A stretch of DNA of 64,000 bases from Primulina eburnea (taxonomy: Eukaryota; Streptophyta; Magnoliopsida; Lamiales; Gesneriaceae). This document shows positions 58,601-64,000 of the stretch, one piece after another. The position numbers and the translations under genes are program-made. The stretch is taken from contig NC_133110.1 of the NCBI RefSeq assembly GCF_022965805.1, positions 34,224,317-34,288,316 on the forward strand, in the 5' to 3' direction. The notes under the pieces were generated by a model. That model had not been told where the DNA came from, did not search any database, and saw only the letters and a program-made list of their open reading frames with translations. The first letter of the stretch is position 1. Each line of letters begins with the position of its first letter.

Positions 58601-59341
58601 AGCAGTGAAGTAGACTTCTTGTTTCATTTGTATTCAGTTCATAAGATTAACTGGAAACAGTATCAGAATCCTAGAAAAAAGTAAAGAAAATGAGAAGAAA
58701 GAAACGTTATATTACAAACAACGCTTTATGTGTGAACTTTTTATGCAACTAAAGTCATCATCAAAGTTATCATCCAAGATTCTAAAAGACCACAACTTTT
58801 GCGGTGTATGAAAAGGAAAAAAAGATCCTAAGACCTCTCGCATCAATCAAATCTTAACTAAAATCCACTATTACAAACTACTTAAAATTGCACCAGAAAA
58901 AAAGTCCTCTGATTTTGATGTAAACCACGTAGAAACAAGCGACTAAACCGAAACTTCTGAAAGATAGAAAAGATCACATCTTTTAAGCTACATCACAAAA
59001 CTCATAAACAAGAATCAAATTTTTCGAACAAAATAGTTCGTATTCATCGTACCATATACATGTGTATATATATGTATGTGTGTGTGTGTGTCTATTACCT
59101 CGGGCCTCTCTTCCTTATCCAGATCAGAGGCTTTAGAATCAAGCATCATAGACTCCACAGTCAAGTCCGCCGTGTGTTCAATCCAGTAACTCTTTTGAAC
59201 CTCGCGCTCTGTCTCTGTGAACAACACACCACATATATATATAAACAATAACAAGAAACATTTGTTCTTATCCAGCATTTAAAATAGAACACATTAAAGA
59301 TTCATAAATGTAAAATCCCGTGAACCTTGAACAGCTGCCAT
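55617..59341 (-). CDS. NMT1: Phosphoethanolamine N-methyltransferase
   Basis: Performs three SAM-dependent methylations of phosphoethanolamine to phosphocholine, the committed route to choline and phosphatidylcholine (PEAMT/XIPOTL1). Twelve exons (minus): 59326-59341, 59099-59214, 57979-58116, 57751-57888, 57476-57619, 57237-57347, 57011-57152, 56637-56917, 56130-56291, 55998-56051, 55828-55902, 55617-55715. All introns are GT/AG and in phase; total 1,476 nt = 491 aa, the length of the Arabidopsis enzyme. Two tandem methyltransferase domains: the first with VLELGAGIG (57-65) and [11 protein letters not shown], the second with [19 protein letters not shown] (from 286) and [14 protein letters not shown]. 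It ends [11 protein letters not shown] context is GCCATGG. Exon 1 is only 16 nt of coding sequence and intron 2 is about 980 bp. No break seen. Cytosolic enzyme by family knowledge. Confidence 0.96.
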
Positions 59342-59489
59342 GGCCAAAGTACGATCAATTACTGAGCACAAGGAACGGAAAAAGAAACGTTTTTTTTTTT
59401 TTTGGAGAAATGGGTCGAAAAGAAAGATGCTATACGATAATGTACTGGACCGCGGATCGATAAATCTGATTAAACAAGATTAGAAACCC

Positions 59490-59507
59490 TCAATGGCGAT
59501 TCGGCAT
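59490..59507 (-). promoter_or_regulatory. Short uORF in NMT leader
   Basis: Between the TATA box and the NMT start codon the minus strand has one upstream ATG, opening a five-codon frame MPNRH followed by TGA. Plant PEAMT leaders are known to carry a regulatory uORF; the described one is longer, so this may be a different or vestigial element. Confidence 0.4.
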
Positions 59508-59572
59508 CTTGAAAATGTCCTGGATCTTCGGTTATTATACCTCCCCTTTAGCTGCCAAGTTTTATTTGTATC

Positions 59573-59580
59573 TATTTATA
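59573..59580 (-). promoter_or_regulatory. TATA box of NMT gene
   Basis: Minus strand GCCTATAAATAGATAC, about 230 bp upstream of the ATG, implying a leader of roughly 200 nt. Confidence 0.55.
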
Positions 59581-59769
59581 GGCAAAAAAGACCGGAAAAG
59601 ATCCAAAGATACAAAGCTTGTGGACAACGAGAAAAGAGGTGTACTGCGAGGCAAAGGTGGCCGAGTACTCTGTTCTTGGGGTGCAATTATAGATGGTGAA
59701 GCGGCGAGGGGACAGTGCGAATCATGAATCTGGTGGAACCAATAATGTGCAGTCCCACGAGTGGCCATG

Positions 59770-60342
59770 GAAGATTCGGGGTGAGTATTTTTTAAATCTC
59801 CACAAATTTATTTTCAATTTTTATTTTGTATAAAATAATAATAAATAGATTATCTCATTTTATTATAAAAAATATTAGATTCATAAAAAAATTTATTTTA
59901 TAATGAGACGATCATATTATCCAAATATTAGTAACATCATTCTCGATATAATATAAACTCATTTATGATTTGATTGTTTTAAGGAAGATCTATTATATTA
60001 TTGGTTATTTAATTATTTTCTTATGTTGCAATATTTAATATTTTTACGTATATATATCATATACTATTAATATAGCAAGAGTCTATGTGAATAACTTTTT
60101 TGTGAAGCTATTTTCATAATTTCAATATTGTCATCTTTTTCAATTTAAGGGAAAGTTGAAAATAATCCAAATCAGCTCAAAATTAATATTTATTATTAAA
60201 ATATTTTATGATAAAAATATATTGTAAATACATATAGAAAAAATATGTATTACCGGCAATGGGTGTGGCCCTATCTCGCTTTATGTTAAACTTGAGGCGT
60301 TATGTTATTTGATTTGATCCGTTAATGTGACATCAATATCAA
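59770..60342. other. AT-rich intergenic DNA
   Basis: Upstream of the NMT promoter; no gene or definable repeat seen. Confidence 0.5.
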
Positions 60343-60521
60343 GAGTAAGTCTCGTGTAACTGTGTAAGAATCTTAATCTGTGAGATGGGTCAATCCTACC
60401 GATATTCACAATAAAAAATAATACTCTTAGCATAAAAAGTAATATTTTTTTATGGATGACACAAATAAGATATCCGTATCACAAATACGACCCGTGAGAC
60501 CGTCTCACACAAGTTTTTGTC
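60343..60521. mobile_element. Mutator-type MITE, ~182-bp family, diverged
   Basis: GAGTAAGTCTCGTGTAACTG...CTCACACAAGTTTTTGTC. Same internal order (GACCC/GGGTCAA, CACAATAAAAAATAATACTC, GGATGACACAAATAAGA) as the other copies. Flanking 9-mers no longer match. Confidence 0.82.
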
Positions 60522-60526
60522 TAATA

Positions 60527-60707
60527 GAGTGAGTCTCATGTCAGACCGTCTCACGGATCATAATCTGTGAGACGGGTCAACGCTACGATATTCACAATAA
60601 AAAGTAATACTCTTATAATAAAAAGTAATATTTTTTCATGGGTGACCCAAATAAGAGATTCGTCTCACGAATACGACCCGTGAGACCGTCTCACACAAGT
60701 TTTTGCC
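60527..60707. mobile_element. Mutator-type MITE, ~182-bp family, adjacent second copy
   Basis: GAGTGAGTCTCATGTCAGACC...CTCACACAAGTTTTTGCC, starting five bases after the previous copy in the same orientation. No intact target duplication. Confidence 0.85.
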
Positions 60708-61805
60708 ATTAGATTTAATAGTAACATCATGATTTATCGACTTGTAATCACATCTCACTAAGTAAACACAACCTAATAGTATAATAATATCGTATTTATC
60801 TTATCAAAAAATACCTGAAATATCGTTTTTTATTGAATTTTTTTAATATTAATTTAAAAAAATAATTTGTTTTTTTTATGTGATTTGCAAAAATACTTCA
60901 AACCGGCTTCATAGGCCCGGACCACGGCAACAGACGCTGCCTATGTGACAATATTTTTAGCCGGATCCATATAAGCAGCGTCCTTCTTAGAGGCGGGGTC
61001 CATGGCATATTTTTTAAATTTAATTTTTATTTAATAGTTTCCAAAAATAAGTTATTTGAAAACCTGATATTTGACACCATATAACAACCCAATTATTGCA
61101 TCTAACATGGACAGAAACAAATACATCTTTCTTTATTTTTTTAAAAAATAAATAACATATATTTAAATAAATAAAGATATTTCATAAATAAAAATATGAT
61201 TTTCTTAAAGATAAACAACATGATATTTTACAAATAAATAATTTTGTGAAAAAAATTGATTAATCGGTTCATGATTGTAAGATGATATATCTTATGTTTA
61301 AATAAAAGCCGAATAAAATAGTTCAAAAATTAAATAATGAAATGAATAAGCTAGAATGGTTAATTAAAGTTCAATAAGAAATGAATTTGTTGTGAATCTC
61401 GATTCACATACTCCTCTTCAATTACTTAATTCGTTCGACAATGATATACGCTTCCGACATGATTTCCTATCCAATTGAACACGTCCTCTCGAGCTATGCC
61501 AAATTAATTCTACTCAGTGAAGTAATTACATCTATTTAATTATTTATCAAAGGTGAATTGCATGTCGTTCTATGAAATCCCTGGCTTTCGCCCCTACCGG
61601 ATTATGACTATCGACACTCATCCGACTTCATATTTCTATGTAAATTGTAAATTCTTGTATTATGCTATTCGTTCTTATCACTTGCTATTCTCTCGAACTC
61701 ACTCGCAATATTAAATCTTTATTCAAGTTACCTACGCTTCAACAAAACAATGGAAATAATAGCATAAACAAGAATAAATCAAAAATCGTTGTATGAATGA
61801 ACTAA
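60708..61805. other. Intergenic/repetitive, no gene
   Basis: Mostly AT-rich. A GC-rich patch at about 60900-61015 (containing AGACGCTGCCTATGTG and GCAGCGTCC) stands out but was not identified. From about 61420 the text resembles untranslated retroelement sequence leading into the 373-bp duplication. Confidence 0.4.
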
Positions 61806-62551
61806 ACTCGGTTTCGGGGTAGGATCCCCTTAAATCCCAACAAATAATGTAGATTAGCTACTCGATGTCATAATTAAACTACACAAAACAATATTTAAAT
61901 AAGAGAAAATAAAATCGAAATACTAGACGTGACAAAAATGCGACGAATGTTGCCCGAAAATCTTGAAATCTTCAACTCCAAGCATTCTCCTAGCCTTTTT
62001 CTCCCTTCCAAACCTTGGTGGCTGCTGAATAATCCCGAAATCATCCAATAATCATTTCCATATAATCCCCACTCAGAAATAAAGGAAGAAATGGGCCATA
62101 AAATCTTTCCAAAATTAAGTGGCGCTCAGGCGGTCAAATCCTACCGCTTGAGTGTTATGTCCTCTGTTTTCATCTCCAACTCGGTTTCGGGGTAGGATCT
62201 CCTTAAATCTCAACAAATAATGTAGATTAGCTACTCGATGTGATATTTAAACTACACAAAAAAAATATTTAAATAAGAGAAAATAAAATCGAAATACGAG
62301 ATGTGACGAATTGAAAATTCGACGAATGTTGCCTGGGAATCTTGAAATCTTCAACTCCAAGCTTTCTCCAAGCCTTTTTCTCCTTTACAAACATTGGTGG
62401 TTGCTGAATAATCCCCAAAATCGTCCAATAATCCTTTGCATATCATCCCCACTCAGAAATAAAGGAAGAAAACGACCATAAAATATTCCAAAATTAAGTG
62501 GCGCTCGGGCGGTCAAATCCTACCGCTCAAGCGCCAAGTCCTCTGTTTTCA
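61806..62551. repeat. 373-bp tandem duplication
   Basis: The unit beginning ACTCGGTTTCGGGGTAGGAT recurs at 61806 and 62179 (period 373 bp), and the whole unit (TAATGTAGATTAGCTACTCG..., CTTGAAATCTTCAACTCCAAG, ATTAAGTGGCGCTC) is repeated with about 10% difference. Probably untranslated sequence of an LTR retrotransposon; no coding part lies in the window. Confidence 0.85.
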
Positions 62552-62676
62552 TCTTTTGAATGGACACCACTCGCGCCCGGGCGGTAGAATATTACCGCCC
62601 GAGCGCTGAGTCTTCTTTTTTACTCTTCAAAAATCACATCTCGCGCCTGGGCTGTAAGATTCTACCGCTCGGGCGA
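62122..62676. repeat. Four GC-rich 34-nt hairpin motifs
   Basis: Near-palindromes at 62122-62155, 62501-62534, 62573-62606 and 62643-62676. The best is GCGCCCGGGCGGTAGA...TACCGCCCGAGCGC. The first two lie at the same place in the two 373-bp units; the last three are about 70 bp apart. Confidence 0.8.
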
Positions 62677-63359
62677 CAGCTTTCTGACACTTTCTTTTGG
62701 CTTGCACATTTTTGTTCCGATTTCAGTTCTCCGGACATTTCACCTGAAAATTAATCACATAAAATTCAGACACAAACATATGCAAATGTTAATTCTAAAA
62801 CGAACAAAATTTAAATGAAATGCACACATGAACAATGCAAACAGACACAAAACTAGTTCAATAAGACACCTAAAAACGACACCTATCAACCCCACTCATA
62901 CTGTCCTTTTGCTTGCCCTCGAGCAAAATAGGTCATAGACCAAAACCAAGACACGAAACAAAACACAAAGTAAAATTACTAACACAACTAAATCGATGGC
63001 AAAATAACAAACTGACAACTCATGCCTCAGTGGGTTTTTGAACTGCATCCAATTAGTCGAATTACAGCATCAATTAACACCCCTTTCAAAGCGCCACACA
63101 TCATTTTTATTTTGGACAGAAAATGTGTTCGTGTGTGTGTGGTGAGTTCTACTAGCTTGTGCTTCAGATAGTTTTATTAGCAAATTATGTGAGTCACCTG
63201 AAGGGAAATAATGTTTTCAAGTTTTCGATTAACATAATTAATTATTTTCCTGATATATTTCCCTTGTTGTTTTGATTGACTAAATATTTGTTTTGATTTT
63301 GCCTTCCTTAGCTAATGAGATATTAAAAGATTTAGTAAATTGATAAGATATAATTTTAA
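62677..63359. other. Repetitive, no gene
   Basis: Contains CCCCACTCATACTGTC followed by TTGCTTGCCCTCGAGCAAAA, which itself forms a small hairpin and resembles retrotransposon untranslated sequence. No coding sequence seen. Confidence 0.4.
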
Positions 63360-63960
63360 TGTTTAAAAATAGTTTATTCCTAATAAAACTCTTACTTTCC
63401 TTGCTTAATAGGTTTCCTTATGAGATAAGGCTCTCATCTATAAAAAAGAAAACCTAGGACGATTGAGCCATACTTTGCACGATCAAAAGTTCAGAGAAAA
63501 TCCCTATCAACGACTGCTGCTTTGAAGACTGCCGATAACAAGTGTTGCCTTGAATGTTGAAAGCATCCGAAGACAACATCTGTGCAGACGTTGGCTAGAT
63601 TGCTTCTCTTAGATTTACTGATTGGGAACACTGTTTTGCTTTCTTGTTCACGTCTTAATATTGTTGGTTATTTGTTTTAGAAAGCTTTATTTTCTCAACT
63701 TGTTGAGGAAACTGATTTTTGTCATAATCACTAGTGTTAGGTTTTTGTAAACGATTGATTTTTCTAGTGATTAATTTTTGCCATAAGGCACCGCACAAGT
63801 ATTTATACTTTTGCATATTTAATCTTGTTCATCTAATTATTTAAAGTGAATTTGTGTTATTAATTTTCCGCTGCATGTAGATGTTGTCCGAGATGTCGTA
63901 ACATCTGGCACAACACCTAATTCTGATAAAACATAAAATTACTGTTTTACATCCTATTCT
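63360..63960 (+). repeat. Copia-like LTR, related to 48,330-48,990
   Basis: Same ordered landmarks as the earlier copy, better preserved: CTATAAAAAAGAAAACCTAGGA, TTCAGAGAAAATCCCTATC, AAGACAACATCTGTGCAGACG, GGCACCGCACAAGTATTTATAC and the terminal GTCGTAACATCTGGCACAACA. An internal region, if present, would lie beyond the right edge of the window. Confidence 0.6.
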
Positions 63961-64000
63961 GATATTTTAATTATTTTCGATATCTGTCGGACAAAATAAT

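Noticed and set aside
59493..59727. Two overlapping plus-strand frames of about 70 codons upstream of NMT1
   Set aside because: They overlap the minus-strand TATA box and leader of NMT1, the frames differ in plausibility only slightly, and no domain is recognisable.
1..64000. tRNA, rRNA or organellar DNA
   Set aside because: No cloverleaf with A and B boxes, no rRNA-like sequence and no plastid or mitochondrial gene was recognised; the tRNA-like strings found are retrotransposon primer sites.

Overview
This is nuclear DNA from a flowering plant. It is AT-rich, its genes are split by canonical GT/AG introns, and LTR retrotransposons, MITEs and simple repeats fill the space between genes. The four host genes have clear angiosperm counterparts. 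A decayed ORF near 50.6-51.2 kb matches, from memory, a retroelement-associated protein often annotated in Gesneriaceae such as Dorcoceras, and the abundant ~182-bp MITE also looks like a Lamiales repeat. I therefore lean towards Lamiales, possibly Gesneriaceae; this is inference and was not searched.

Layout. 0.57-5.38 kb: a complete Ty1/copia insertion (LTRs, PBS, PPT, 5-bp target duplication) that has lost parts of integrase and RNase H and carries a 1.35-kb CACTA element inside its reverse transcriptase. 5.6-10.3 kb (-): an intact five-exon laccase of the LAC14/LAC15 (TT10) type. 11-15 kb: intergenic, with a hAT-type MITE, a Mutator-type MITE and a perfect 32-bp-arm palindrome. 15.2-17.8 kb (-): an intact nine-exon DUF1295 / steroid 5-alpha-reductase-like membrane protein with a TRIM LTR just upstream. 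18.9-29.4 kb: a young, complete Ty3/gypsy element of Tat/Retand type. It has one in-frame stop between protease and RT and an intact three-exon antisense gene.

29.4-43.7 kb is the strangest part. Exons of one unrecognised gene are present in about 16 copies: a plus-strand copy (split by a 1.57-kb solo LTR) faces many minus-strand copies, and about six of these units form a nearly identical 1,104-bp tandem array. 45.1-47.4 kb holds ~336-bp tandem repeats separated by very long poly-G tracts and ends in a ~1-kb palindrome. 48-51.8 kb is a graveyard of copia, MULE and MITE remnants, including a MITE inserted into another copy of its own family.

53.2-59.3 kb is a second genic island: a seven-exon EamA/DMT transporter (+) converges on a twelve-exon phosphoethanolamine N-methyltransferase (-, 491 aa). 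60-64 kb is repetitive again: two MITE copies, a 373-bp tandem duplication with GC-rich 34-nt hairpins, and a copia-like LTR related to the one at 48.4 kb.

The four host genes do not form a pathway. They are independent transcription units: secreted phenolic oxidation (laccase), an uncharacterised membrane reductase-like enzyme, a probable plastid transporter, and cytosolic phosphocholine synthesis.
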